DNA of 64,000 nucleotides, taken from NCBI RefSeq assembly GCF_024734895.1, contig NZ_CP091430.1:6466501-6530500 (forward strand), written 5' to 3'. The DNA is from Paenibacillus spongiae. GTDB lineage: Bacteria; Bacillota; Bacilli; Paenibacillales; Paenibacillaceae. The notes under the pieces were generated by a model that was not told where the DNA came from, made no database searches, and saw nothing but the letters and a program-made list of their open reading frames with translations. Of this stretch, positions 27,547-36,270 are shown in pieces (the stretch's first letter is position 1; each line of letters begins with the position of its first letter). Both the position numbers and the translations under genes were made by a program.

Positions 27547-28440
27547 ATGCACCATTATCCAACCACAGGGCGTAAAGTATTCCTTGCGGTTAACTCCGTT
27601 TTCTTGCTGGTTGTCGCTCTCCTTTGCTTGCTGCCGATCATTAATATATTGGCCGTGTCCCTCAGTTCAAGCGCGGCCGCGGCAACGGGGAAAGTCGGAT
27701 TGTGGCCCATCGATTTTACGATCAGCTCGTATAAGTTTGTCGGAGGGCGTCATGAGTTTTTTACGTCGTTTTTTATTTCGGTCAAACGAGTCTTGATTGG
27801 TGTGCCAATCAACATGCTCCTAACGATTCTGATTGCTTATCCGCTCTCCAAAGAAGCTGCCAGATTTCGGCTGCGCGGCGTGTTTGTCTGGTTTTTCTTA
27901 ATTACGATTCTGTTCAATGGCGGTCTCATTCCGTGGTACATGACCATCAAGCAAACGGGCATATTGGATTCCATTTGGGCGTTAATTTTGCCGGGGGCAG
28001 TACCGGTGTTTAATTGTATACTTCTGCTTAATTTCTTTCGGGAGCTCCCGAAGGAACTTGAAGAAGCTGCTATTATGGATGGTGCGGGCCACTGGACGAC
28101 GCTGTGGAAGTTATTCGTTCCAATTTCAGTGCCGGCTATTGCGACACTGACGCTCTTTAGCATAGTAGGCCACTGGAATTCCTGGTTCGACGGTCTGATT
28201 CTGATGAACAAGCCTCAGGATTATCCGCTGCAGAGCTATTTGCAGACGGTTATTGTCAAGTTCGATTCTACTCTGCTTAACAGCGTATCATCGGACCAGG
28301 TTAAAATGCTGAGCCAAATTTCGAATAAAACGACCCAGGCCGCTCAAATTTTTATTGCGGCACTGCCCATTCTAATCGTTTATCCTCTTCTGCAGCGCTA
28401 TTTCATATCCGGTATCGTGCTTGGTAGCGTGAAAGGCTAG
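27547..28440 (+). CDS. Sugar ABC transporter permease (YtcP/LplC-like)
   Basis: A 297-residue permease with six helices, an early CLLPIINILAVSLSSSAAA segment and the EAA loop EEAAIMDGAGHWTTLWKLFV. It ends in the typical GIVLGSVKG. It is the second channel subunit of the 24812-28440 transporter and the last gene of the operon. Confidence 0.9.
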   Translation: MHHYPTTGRKVFLAVNSVFLLVVALLCLLPIINILAVSLSSSAAAATGKVGLWPIDFTISSYKFVGGRHEFFTSFFISVKRVLIGVPINMLLTILIAYPLSKEAARFRLRGVFVWFFLITILFNGGLIPWYMTIKQTGILDSIWALILPGAVPVFNCILLLNFFRELPKELEEAAIMDGAGHWTTLWKLFVPISVPAIATLTLFSIVGHWNSWFDGLILMNKPQDYPLQSYLQTVIVKFDSTLLNSVSSDQVKMLSQISNKTTQAAQIFIAALPILIVYPLLQRYFISGIVLGSVKG

Positions 28441-28533
28441 TGTGCGATGACTAAACTTGCTGGAAAACCTTCTAGTATGCAGCGCTTATAGCATCTTACT
28501 TACACCATCGCGCACTTGGCAGATCCAAATAAA

Positions 28534-28573
28534 GAACAGCTGCGCTTCCGTCAAGTTGACAGGGCCGCTGTTC
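28534..28573. terminator. Terminator between convergent operons
   Basis: GAACAGC pairs with GCTGTTC, with additional imperfect pairing inside, and is followed by T-rich tracts on both strands (TTCTTTTCTT on plus, TTCTTTATTT on minus). It lies between two converging sugar operons and could end both. Confidence 0.6.
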
Positions 28574-28619
28574 TTTTCTTATTCCGATCGAATGATGAAT
28601 CATAGGTCTGCGACGCGGC

Positions 28620-29756
28620 TTATGCCAAAATGTCTTCGTTCAGCCGGATGCCTAGGCCCGGCTCGTCGCTCGGCGCGATTCTCCCGTTCACCGGATCGGG
28701 AATCCCGATGACGGCGGGCTCCGGTTTGCCCTTGTCACGGTCCCAGGTGCGGACCCATTCGACGAACGGGCTGTTGATCTGGCTCTTGATCAGATGGAGC
28801 GCCGGCGCCTGCAGTCCGCCTGCGTGCGGGCAAACGGTAACGCCCCAGGCCGAGGCCAAGGCGTTAATCCGCCTCGTTTCCGTAATGCCGCCGACCCAGT
28901 CGACATCCGGCTGAAGAATCGAAATCGCGCCGGTCGCCAGCAGATCGCGGTGCGCCCATCGCAAGTATTCGTGCTCGCCCGTCGCAATCGCGATCGGACC
29001 CGAATACCGGGCCAGCTTCTCATACCCGTGAATGTTGTCCGGCGCAAGCACCTCCTCCACCCAACGAACGCCGTAGGGCTCGAGCGCATCAAGCATCCGG
29101 AACGTATATTCCACGTCCCATGCCATGTAACAATCCAGCATAATTTCCCGTTTCTCGCCGATTTTCTCCCGGCACTCCTTGACCAGATCACGGTTCTTCA
29201 ATAACCCTTCCCGGCCGTCGGACGGTCCGTAAGGCATGGCCAGCTTCACGCCGAAGAACGAATCGTCCTGCCAATCCGTTCGATCGTTGGTCGTCTGATA
29301 GACGGGCATGTCCGGCTTGGTGGCGCCGCCAAGCAGGCGGTATACCGGCTGGTTCAGCGCTTTGCCCATAATATCCCACAGCGCGCTGTCGGTCGCACTA
29401 AGCGCAAACGAAGACATCCCCTTGCGGCCGTAAGGCAAGGTAGATTTATTCATCTGATCCCACAACCGTTCGATATCGAACGGATCTTCGCCGACCAGCA
29501 GCTTCGCGAAATGCTCCTCGACGATCGAGCGGATCGAATCCCCGCCATAAGAGATGCCAAGCCCCTGAATGCCTTCGTCCGTATCGATCCGTACAGCCAT
29601 GCTCGGAAAAGGCGCCATCCACGATGAACGGCGGGCATGATATTTCGGATACATCGACATCGGATTCGCAATGACCGTCTCGGACAGCCAGGACGGCGCC
29701 GATTGATTCTCAACCTTGCGGATTAAGGGTTTACAGCTGACGCGTGTTATTTTCAC
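28620..29756 (-). CDS. Enolase-superfamily dehydratase, L-rhamnonate-dehydratase-like
   Basis: A 378-residue mandelate-racemase-type enzyme. Compared from memory with E. coli RhmD, it shares the N-terminal ANPMSMYPKYHARRSSW, the barrel start SALWDIMGKALNQPVYRLLG, the metal ligands in REIMLDCYMAWD, WVEEV and TGEHEY, and ILQPDVDWVGG. A late His sits in VCPHAGG. RhmD converts L-rhamnonate to 2-keto-3-deoxy-L-rhamnonate. Here the protein is the last gene of a transporter/glycosidase operon (42 bp after a permease), which fits acid-sugar or deoxy-sugar catabolism. Another acid sugar is possible. Confidence 0.8.
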   Translation of the reverse strand: MKITRVSCKPLIRKVENQSAPSWLSETVIANPMSMYPKYHARRSSWMAPFPSMAVRIDTDEGIQGLGISYGGDSIRSIVEEHFAKLLVGEDPFDIERLWDQMNKSTLPYGRKGMSSFALSATDSALWDIMGKALNQPVYRLLGGATKPDMPVYQTTNDRTDWQDDSFFGVKLAMPYGPSDGREGLLKNRDLVKECREKIGEKREIMLDCYMAWDVEYTFRMLDALEPYGVRWVEEVLAPDNIHGYEKLARYSGPIAIATGEHEYLRWAHRDLLATGAISILQPDVDWVGGITETRRINALASAWGVTVCPHAGGLQAPALHLIKSQINSPFVEWVRTWDRDKGKPEPAVIGIPDPVNGRIAPSDEPGLGIRLNEDILA

Positions 29757-29798
29757 CGGGAGTCAACTCCTTCGTACGAATTTGGAACTAGAGAGCGC

Positions 29799-30680
29799 CT
29801 ATTCCTTGACGCTGCCAAGTACGATGCCCTTCATGAAGAAACGCTGCAAGAACGGATATACCAGCAGGATTGGCAGCGCCCCCATAAATATTTGGGCGGC
29901 TTTACTGGTACGGTCGGATACGTTGGCCAAGTCCGCGAGACTCGATTGCGACACCAGCGACAAGTCACGCCTGATCACGACAGTCTGCAGGTAGCTTTGC
30001 AGCGGGTAGTTATCCGGCGAATTCATCAGAATCAAGCCGTCGAACCAGGAATTCCAATGGCCGACCATCGCAAACAGAGTAATGGTCGCCAAGGCGGGCA
30101 GCGAGAGCGGCACGAAGATCTTCCACATCGTCGTCCAATGGCCGGCACCGTCGATGAACGATGCTTCCTCGAGCTCCTTAGGCAGCCCCCGGAAAAAATT
30201 CAACAACAAAATGACGTTGAACACCGGAACGGCGCCGGGTATAATCAACGCCCAGATCGTATTCAACAAACCGGTTTCCTTGATGACCATATACCAAGGA
30301 ATCAGTCCGCCGCCAAATAGCATGGTGAGGAAGAAAAACCACACGTAGATGGTGCGCATCCGGAATGCTTTCACTTCCTTGGACAGCGGATAAGCGAGCA
30401 GCACCGTCAAGACCATGTTTACGAGCGTGCCGAGCACCACGCGCTTAACGCTCACCCAGACCGATGCGAGAAACTCCGGCTTCTTCAAGACGAACTGGTA
30501 CGAGTTGGTCGTGAACTCGACCGGCCAGAACTTCACGTAGCCCGCCGTAGCAGCCGCACTGGAGCTGAAGGACAGTGCCAGTACGTGAATGAGCGGCAAT
30601 AGGCACAGCAGCGATAACAAGATCAGAAACGCATAGTTGACGATGACGAAGAGCCGCCTGCCTGGCGTCATGTACTGCAT
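29799..30680 (-). CDS. Sugar ABC transporter permease (YtcP/LplC-like)
   Basis: A 293-residue permease with six helices and the EAA loop EEASFIDGAGHWTTMWKIFV, ending GIVLGSVKE. It is a clear paralogue of the permease at 27547-28440. It follows its partner permease by 18 bp. Confidence 0.9.
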   Translation of the reverse strand: MQYMTPGRRLFVIVNYAFLILLSLLCLLPLIHVLALSFSSSAAATAGYVKFWPVEFTTNSYQFVLKKPEFLASVWVSVKRVVLGTLVNMVLTVLLAYPLSKEVKAFRMRTIYVWFFFLTMLFGGGLIPWYMVIKETGLLNTIWALIIPGAVPVFNVILLLNFFRGLPKELEEASFIDGAGHWTTMWKIFVPLSLPALATITLFAMVGHWNSWFDGLILMNSPDNYPLQSYLQTVVIRRDLSLVSQSSLADLANVSDRTSKAAQIFMGALPILLVYPFLQRFFMKGIVLGSVKE

Positions 30681-30698
30681 AGGCGATTGCCCCCTCCC

Positions 30699-31598
30699 CT
30701 AGAATATGCGGTAATTCGCTAGCCGGTAAGCGAGATAATACGAGATGGTGATCATGAAGAAGGAAACGACCGATTTGAACAGACCGACCGCCGTCGCCAC
30801 GCCGTACTGCGCATCGACCAATCCGATCCGATACACGAAGGTATCGATAATATCGCCGCTCTTGTAGACTTGCGGGCTATACAGGTTAAACACCTGATCG
30901 AAGCCGGCGTTCAGCACGTTACCGAGACTGAGCGTAGTCAACAGGATGATAATCGGCATCATCCCGGGCAGCGTTATGTACAAGGTCTGCTTCCACCGGC
31001 TGGCGCCATCCACGATCGCCGCCTCGTAGAACGTAGGGTTGATGCTCGTCAGCGCTGCCAGATAGACGATCGTGCTGAAGCCGAATTCCTTCCAGACGTC
31101 CGAAATGACGAGCGTATAGGGAAACCAGGCGTCCAAGCCCAGAAAATAAATCGGTTCGATGCCCAGGTACCCGAGAAACTGGTTCACGATCCCTTGGGAC
31201 GGAGACAGCAAATCGATCAGAATGCCGCCCAGAATGACCCAGGATAGAAAGTGAGGCAGATAGATGAGCGTCTGGACGCTCCTTTTGATGAGCGCCTTGC
31301 CCATTTCATTGATCAGAAGCGAGACGGTGATCGGGACGACCAGCCCCGCTACAATTTTCATGACGGCGATATAGACGGTATTCCACAGAATCTGCCATGT
31401 GTCGGGCAGCGACATCACGTAGCGGAAGTTTTCGAGTCCGATCCATTTGGAATCGAAGAACCCCTTGGCTGGAATAAACTTCTGAAACGCGATCGTAATC
31501 CCGGCCATCGGCCCGTAATGATAAATAAGAACCAGGATAAGGCCGGGAATCACCATCAGGTGCAATGGCAATTCCCTTCTCCATTTTTTTGTTGCCAC
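30699..31598 (-). CDS. Sugar ABC transporter permease (LplB-like)
   Basis: A 299-residue permease with N-terminal WRRELPLHLMVIPGLILVLI and the EAA loop YEAAIVDGASRWKQTLYITL. The start is a GTG preceded by GGGAGG. It is paralogous to the permease at 26634-27530. It lies 224 bp after the binding-protein gene, with two stem-loops in between. Confidence 0.9.
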   Translation of the reverse strand: MATKKWRRELPLHLMVIPGLILVLIYHYGPMAGITIAFQKFIPAKGFFDSKWIGLENFRYVMSLPDTWQILWNTVYIAVMKIVAGLVVPITVSLLINEMGKALIKRSVQTLIYLPHFLSWVILGGILIDLLSPSQGIVNQFLGYLGIEPIYFLGLDAWFPYTLVISDVWKEFGFSTIVYLAALTSINPTFYEAAIVDGASRWKQTLYITLPGMMPIIILLTTLSLGNVLNAGFDQVFNLYSPQVYKSGDIIDTFVYRIGLVDAQYGVATAVGLFKSVVSFFMITISYYLAYRLANYRIF

Positions 31599-31656
31599 GC
31601 TGCAATCCTCCCGTCTGCCGAATGATCTGTGTCACGGCATGCAAAAAGGGGAAACA

Positions 31657-31753
31657 AGGAGAAACGACTATCGCCGTCTCTGACGGCGAAGTTAGTTTCT
31701 TCCATAGACCTTATAGGAATGAGTATGTTGTGAAACATATACATTCTATAAGG
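31657..31753 (-). repeat. Two adjacent long stem-loops, REP-like
   Basis: The first (31657-31702) has ~21-nt imperfect arms with a perfect TCGCCGTC/GACGGCGA core. The second (31709-31753) pairs CCTTATAGGAATG with CATTCTATAAGG and continues through GTATGTT/AACATATAC. They lie between the binding-protein gene and the permease, where the paralogous plus-strand operon also has a hairpin. The left arm, AAGG(T/A)GAAAC-N5-TCGCC(G/C)TC, recurs at 31750-31771 and 40688-40711. Confidence 0.6.
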
Positions 31754-31822
31754 TGAAACAAGTCGCCCTCGAACTTTCCCCCGTCTGCTTTTAGCCTGCT
31801 ATCCGCTTTCTTGGCCGCTGTA

Positions 31823-33568
31823 TTATTGCTGCTCTTGATACCACTCGTTGACTTCCTTGGTGATCGCCTCGCCGCCGACGCTGTTCCAATCTTTAACGAA
31901 CTTGTCGAAATCGTCGATCGGGGAAGAACCCATAATGATTTTCGTGAATACTTCCAGCTCCATCTTCTTCAAGCTGGACCCTTTCGATACCATAGTGGGC
32001 GTTGGCGCCCCGAAAAACTCGTTATTCATCAGCAGGTTGTCGCTCACGTACTTGTCGATGACAACGAACGATCCCGTCTCGCCGAATACGCGGTCGTATG
32101 CCCAGCGTTCGTTCGTGCCGTCTTCTTTCTTCAACCAGCTGCTGATCTTGTCATAGTACAACTTCTGTTCGGGATTCAGCTTGGAGGCGTCTCCGCTCGT
32201 GATCGCTGCCGTGACAGCCTTATGGGCGTCCAGGTTCTTCGTAGCGGGCGCGGCGATCTCAACCGCATACTTGAATACTTCCAGTCCGTTGGCATTGCCG
32301 TATTTATTCGGATCGGCCATTTCTCCGTAGCTCTTCTCGATGAACATATTCATCAATTTGACGGCTGCTTCCGGATGCTTCGCATCCTTGTTGACCGCGT
32401 AGTAACCGCCCACGGCCAAGGACACTTGCGGCCTTGCCGGTTGATCGTCGACGGACACGAGCGGATACGATTGCCATTCGGCGTTCGGATCGTTATCCTT
32501 GCTCGATACCATCGGCCACAGCGGGTTCCACATCTGGCCGAAGGAGAAGCCGTTCTTGCCGGCGCCCTGCGACTCGCCCGCTTTGCCGGCGTCCTTGACG
32601 CCAAATTCTTTATCGATTTGGCCGTTTTTGTACATTTCGGCGAGTTTCGCCAAAGCCGCCTTCGTTTCCGGCTGTATGCTGCCGTTAACCAGCTTCCCGC
32701 TCGCGTCCTTGAACCAGATGCCCGGATAGGAATGGAAGGCGTTGAAGAATCCGTCCAAGCCCGCATAGCCGCCCATAATATCTTTGTTAAGCGCGATCCC
32801 TACCGTATCTTTCTTGTTGTTGCCGTCCGGATCTTGGTTCGTGAAAGCATCGATGATCCGATACACGTCGTCCATCGTCACCGGTTCCGGCAGATTCAGC
32901 TTCTTCAGCCAATCGGAACGGAGCCAGATCATCGCCGCCCCGTCCATGGAGGAGCCCGTATTCGGCAGCGCCATCAGCTTGCCGCCGGAGGTTGCCGATT
33001 TCATCGCGTAGCCGCCGTCCGCGTTCATGATTTCCTTGGTCAACGGAGACGCGTACTTCTCGAATACGTCCGTCATGTCCATGACCAGATCCGCTTCGAT
33101 CAGCTGCTGCAGCTGGTTCGCATTGACCGGAATGATGTCCGGCAGATCGCCGGAAGCGATGGACACGTTCATCTTCTGCTCACCCGGACCGCCGACGCCG
33201 TCGCCGCTGACAACCCAATCATTCTTGATCTTGATGCCCAATTCTTCTTCGTAGGCCTTGTACCAGACGTTGTTGTCGATTGTGTCGCCTTCGGCGAATT
33301 TGTACGTATCATTGATGATCCGCACCGTGGATACTTCGATAGGCGGATCGTATTTCCCGAGCGGCTCAATCGCCGCCTCCGGCGCGTTGCCGCCGTCACC
33401 CGCCGCATTTCCTTCGGACGCGTTCCCTCCGGAATTGACGGGCGCTCCGTTATCCGGCTTCGCGCCGTTATTTCCCCCGTTATTGCCGTTTCCCGAGCTG
33501 CACGCTGTGGCAGCGATCAGCAAGAATACCAAGACGATCGCAAGCAAATATCTTTGTTTGAAGGCCAT
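31823..33568 (-). CDS. Solute-binding lipoprotein of a sugar ABC transporter (LplA-like)
   Basis: A 581-residue binding protein. The lipobox ATAC gives Cys23, followed by a Gly/Asn-rich linker. Domain landmarks are PDIIPVNANQLQQLIEADLV, IWLRSDWLKKLNL and DPDGNNKKDTVGI. It is paralogous to the protein at 24812-26533 (both start the mature domain with PLGKY-PPIE). The start follows AGGAGGGG. It supplies ligand to the two permeases downstream; the ATPase must come from elsewhere. Confidence 0.92.
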   Translation of the reverse strand: MAFKQRYLLAIVLVFLLIAATACSSGNGNNGGNNGAKPDNGAPVNSGGNASEGNAAGDGGNAPEAAIEPLGKYDPPIEVSTVRIINDTYKFAEGDTIDNNVWYKAYEEELGIKIKNDWVVSGDGVGGPGEQKMNVSIASGDLPDIIPVNANQLQQLIEADLVMDMTDVFEKYASPLTKEIMNADGGYAMKSATSGGKLMALPNTGSSMDGAAMIWLRSDWLKKLNLPEPVTMDDVYRIIDAFTNQDPDGNNKKDTVGIALNKDIMGGYAGLDGFFNAFHSYPGIWFKDASGKLVNGSIQPETKAALAKLAEMYKNGQIDKEFGVKDAGKAGESQGAGKNGFSFGQMWNPLWPMVSSKDNDPNAEWQSYPLVSVDDQPARPQVSLAVGGYYAVNKDAKHPEAAVKLMNMFIEKSYGEMADPNKYGNANGLEVFKYAVEIAAPATKNLDAHKAVTAAITSGDASKLNPEQKLYYDKISSWLKKEDGTNERWAYDRVFGETGSFVVIDKYVSDNLLMNNEFFGAPTPTMVSKGSSLKKMELEVFTKIIMGSSPIDDFDKFVKDWNSVGGEAITKEVNEWYQEQQ

Positions 33569-33631
33569 CCTATACCCCTCCTATATTGATGTATAAGCAG
33601 GTCAGTAACGCGTGATCCTTCGTCAGAACGT

Positions 33632-34564
33632 TTAAGGCGATGCCGTCAGCGAACCGTCCGCATGCACCTGCACGACGTTCCGGCCGCCGAACCTGCCGGA
33701 CTTGTCATTGTTGTCCCAAGGCCAAATATCGCGGAAATACCACCTTGCTTCCGGACCAAGCCCTTCGATCACCTCGGGGGCCACATTATGGTGGCGGTGC
33801 CAACGGCAGCCGATGTGGTTGAAGGCGAATAAGATTGCCACCCGTGGATGGTCGGGATTGTTCCAGACCGGGCCCGCGTGGCAGGTATTCTCGCTGAAGA
33901 AGACCAGCGAGCCTGCCGGGCATTCATAGGCGTCGAATAGCGGCTCGTACATGTCATCTCTCTTCGTTCGGACGGAAGCCGGAATGCGGAAATTCGATTT
34001 ATGACTGCCCGGTAGAAACACCGTTCCGCCGTCTCTCCTGCCGACGGGGTTCAGCTCGACGACCATGCGCGTCAACGCGGAGTAGATCTGGCTGTCCGAT
34101 ACATGATAATGAAAATGCGGATTGCGCTCTGGTCCCCCTTGATGCGGTCCCTGCGAGTCCCCCATGCCTTTCTCGCGCCAGACGACGAATTGATTGTCCA
34201 GCCGGACATCGGGTCCGATCAACGTGTTCAGCGCCCCTTTGACGGCCGGATTGCGTAGAACGACTTCCGAAGCGCCTCCGGGTACCGTTTTCTCATGCGG
34301 CGCCAGATTGCCGGGTTCATGCGTAATCTTGTACACCTGCTCCCGCATGGCCGCCGTCTCCGCCTCGCTGAATACGCCTGGAATGACCAAGTAGCCTTTC
34401 AGATCGAACAGAAACTTCTGCTCATCCGAAAGCTTGAAGCTGGAAAAATCCATCTCAAAGACGGATGAGCCGGACCCCTCCTGCTTGTTCGATTCTAGTT
34501 CCTCCATGCCTGCCGTATCTCCCTCCATCAGCTTCCGCAGGAAGCAAAATGTATACGGTTTCAT
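33632..34564 (-). CDS. PhyH-family (phytanoyl-CoA dioxygenase-like) Fe(II)/2-oxoglutarate protein
   Basis: A 310-residue double-stranded beta-helix protein. The distal ligands are present: His229 (ENTCHAG) and the 2-oxoglutarate Arg241 (HPRVAI). The family landmark GGTVFLPGSHKSNF is also there. Where an HxD is expected, the sequence has His141-Gln-Gly143 (GPHQGGPERN), so the acidic iron ligand is not obvious. The start is uncertain; downstream ATGs at 34528 and 34507 are alternatives. It sits between the response regulator and the binding-protein gene, so it probably modifies the imported compound. Confidence 0.78.
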   Translation of the reverse strand: MKPYTFCFLRKLMEGDTAGMEELESNKQEGSGSSVFEMDFSSFKLSDEQKFLFDLKGYLVIPGVFSEAETAAMREQVYKITHEPGNLAPHEKTVPGGASEVVLRNPAVKGALNTLIGPDVRLDNQFVVWREKGMGDSQGPHQGGPERNPHFHYHVSDSQIYSALTRMVVELNPVGRRDGGTVFLPGSHKSNFRIPASVRTKRDDMYEPLFDAYECPAGSLVFFSENTCHAGPVWNNPDHPRVAILFAFNHIGCRWHRHHNVAPEVIEGLGPEARWYFRDIWPWDNNDKSGRFGGRNVVQVHADGSLTASP

Positions 34565-34622
34565 TATAGAACAGCCCCATCGTCCTTCCTATTTCACAAT
34601 GTTGCGGTTTCTTCTCCTTTCT

Positions 34623-36269
34623 TTACCTGTTTCCCCGGTCGCGGAATTCCTGCGGCGCCATACCCATGTTTTTCTTGAAGAACCGCGTAAAATAGCCAGC
34701 GTTCTCAAATCCGAGCATCGCTCCGATCTCATGGATTTTATAAACCGGATTTGCGAGCAGTTCTCTAGCTTTCGCAATTTTCAAATCGATAATCGCCTCG
34801 GATAAGTTGATGCCGGTATGCTGCTTGTACAGGCGCGACAAATAAGACGGATTCAGATAGGCGACCTCGGACAGCCGGGCAAGCGACAGATCCTTCCCCA
34901 GGTTCGACATGAGGTATTGATTAATCTGATCGATCACTTTGTTCGTGCGCTGGGCTTGCTCGTCTTTCTTTTGTTTGAACAGCACTTTCGCCGCGAATCG
35001 CAAATAAGTTAGCGCCTCTTCCTTGGACGGGTGCGCCTGAAGATTCATCAGTTTGTCCACGTCGATATCGCCGGCGATCCGACCCGCCAGCTCCCATTGG
35101 TTGATATAAGAGAGAAACGTCGTCGACATGCCGTAATAGGCTTCGAGGTAATCGTGGTGATTGTAGGAGAGCACCTTGTCCATTCCGATGTAGTCGTCGA
35201 CGACACGGAGGAAATCCTTCTCCTGTTCCTGGGCAAGGAGCGCATGCAGCGTTTCGGGATAGAACGGTTTGCCCCGCAAATCCGGCTTGGTCCTTGCCGG
35301 CTCGGCCCCGGCGGGCGCCTTATCCGGCGTCTGGGTGGTGAGCAGCATTTCGCCCCCATGCCCCATGCCGACGATCAACAGCTTCTCCAGGTGCTTGAAT
35401 GTCAATGCGACATTCGGCCAAGCGGCAAACGAATCGCCGAGGATCAAGGAAACAGGAAGCTGCAGCAGCTCCCTGCACGTCCGCTGAATCGATTCCATCG
35501 TCCCGTGAATGAAGCGGATGCAGCGGGCCCGATCCGGTTCTTCGCCGGCCTCTTCCGGTTGAATGAACCAAGCGAACCGCGCCTCGTCAAGGATGACTGC
35601 CGCAAGCTGCAAACCGCTCAAATACTCCTTCGCGATATTCCGAATCGCATACAGCTGAATCGTTCGTTCCGACGTGTTGAGATGAGGGCTAAAGCGATCC
35701 ACCCGTCCTAACACGATAACGACGGGCATGCCCGCAGACAGCGGAATGTATGCCTGATCGAAATCTTCTTGTTTCAAACGAAGGGCGGCTTCTTCGTTCT
35801 CCAGTAAGCTCGTGAGAAACTCTTTCTGCAGCGCCGGTATTGCAGCAGACAGCTGTTCCGCGGCTTTAAGCAGGATTTGTTCGTTCCTGAAATGTTCGGA
35901 GAGGCTGGCGACCGTCTTCTCGAGCGCCTTGACGATCTCTTCGTCGCCTTCCGTCTTCAGGATGTAATCGACGCTTCCTCCCCGGAACGCGGCCTGGGAT
36001 GTGTTGAAATCGTTAATACCCGTCAGAAAAATGATCTTGCAGTACGGCCAATGGGCATTGATGACCCGCTGCAGCTCCAGGCCGTTCATGCCCGGCATTT
36101 GGATATCGCACAGAACGATGTCGATCTTCGTCCGATCCAGCCATTGCAAGGCTTGCTTCGCCGAATAGGCCTTGTAGATGTCCAGCTCGATATGATCGAT
36201 CTCATGCAGCATTTCGTAGAGTCCGTCAACCGTATATTTCTCGTCATCGACAATCAACACGCGGTACAT
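34623..36269 (-). CDS. YesN-type response regulator with AraC DNA-binding domain
   Basis: A 548-residue regulator. The receiver has phospho-acceptor Asp55 (IVLCDIQMPG) and YILKTEG. The C-terminal AraC domain reads LARLSEVAYLNPSYLSRLYK, then EIGAMLGFENAGYFTRFFKK, ending MAPQEFRDRG. It starts one base after the kinase stop, so translation is coupled. It is paralogous to the regulator at 23038-24708. Confidence 0.92.
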   Translation of the reverse strand: MYRVLIVDDEKYTVDGLYEMLHEIDHIELDIYKAYSAKQALQWLDRTKIDIVLCDIQMPGMNGLELQRVINAHWPYCKIIFLTGINDFNTSQAAFRGGSVDYILKTEGDEEIVKALEKTVASLSEHFRNEQILLKAAEQLSAAIPALQKEFLTSLLENEEAALRLKQEDFDQAYIPLSAGMPVVIVLGRVDRFSPHLNTSERTIQLYAIRNIAKEYLSGLQLAAVILDEARFAWFIQPEEAGEEPDRARCIRFIHGTMESIQRTCRELLQLPVSLILGDSFAAWPNVALTFKHLEKLLIVGMGHGGEMLLTTQTPDKAPAGAEPARTKPDLRGKPFYPETLHALLAQEQEKDFLRVVDDYIGMDKVLSYNHHDYLEAYYGMSTTFLSYINQWELAGRIAGDIDVDKLMNLQAHPSKEEALTYLRFAAKVLFKQKKDEQAQRTNKVIDQINQYLMSNLGKDLSLARLSEVAYLNPSYLSRLYKQHTGINLSEAIIDLKIAKARELLANPVYKIHEIGAMLGFENAGYFTRFFKKNMGMAPQEFRDRGNR

Positions 36270-36270
36270 G

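Noticed and set aside
31811..33589. 592-residue open frame on the plus strand
   Set aside because: It is exactly antisense to a solute-binding lipoprotein with a lipobox, ribosome-binding site and clear family match. The long frame is a by-product of codon bias in that gene.
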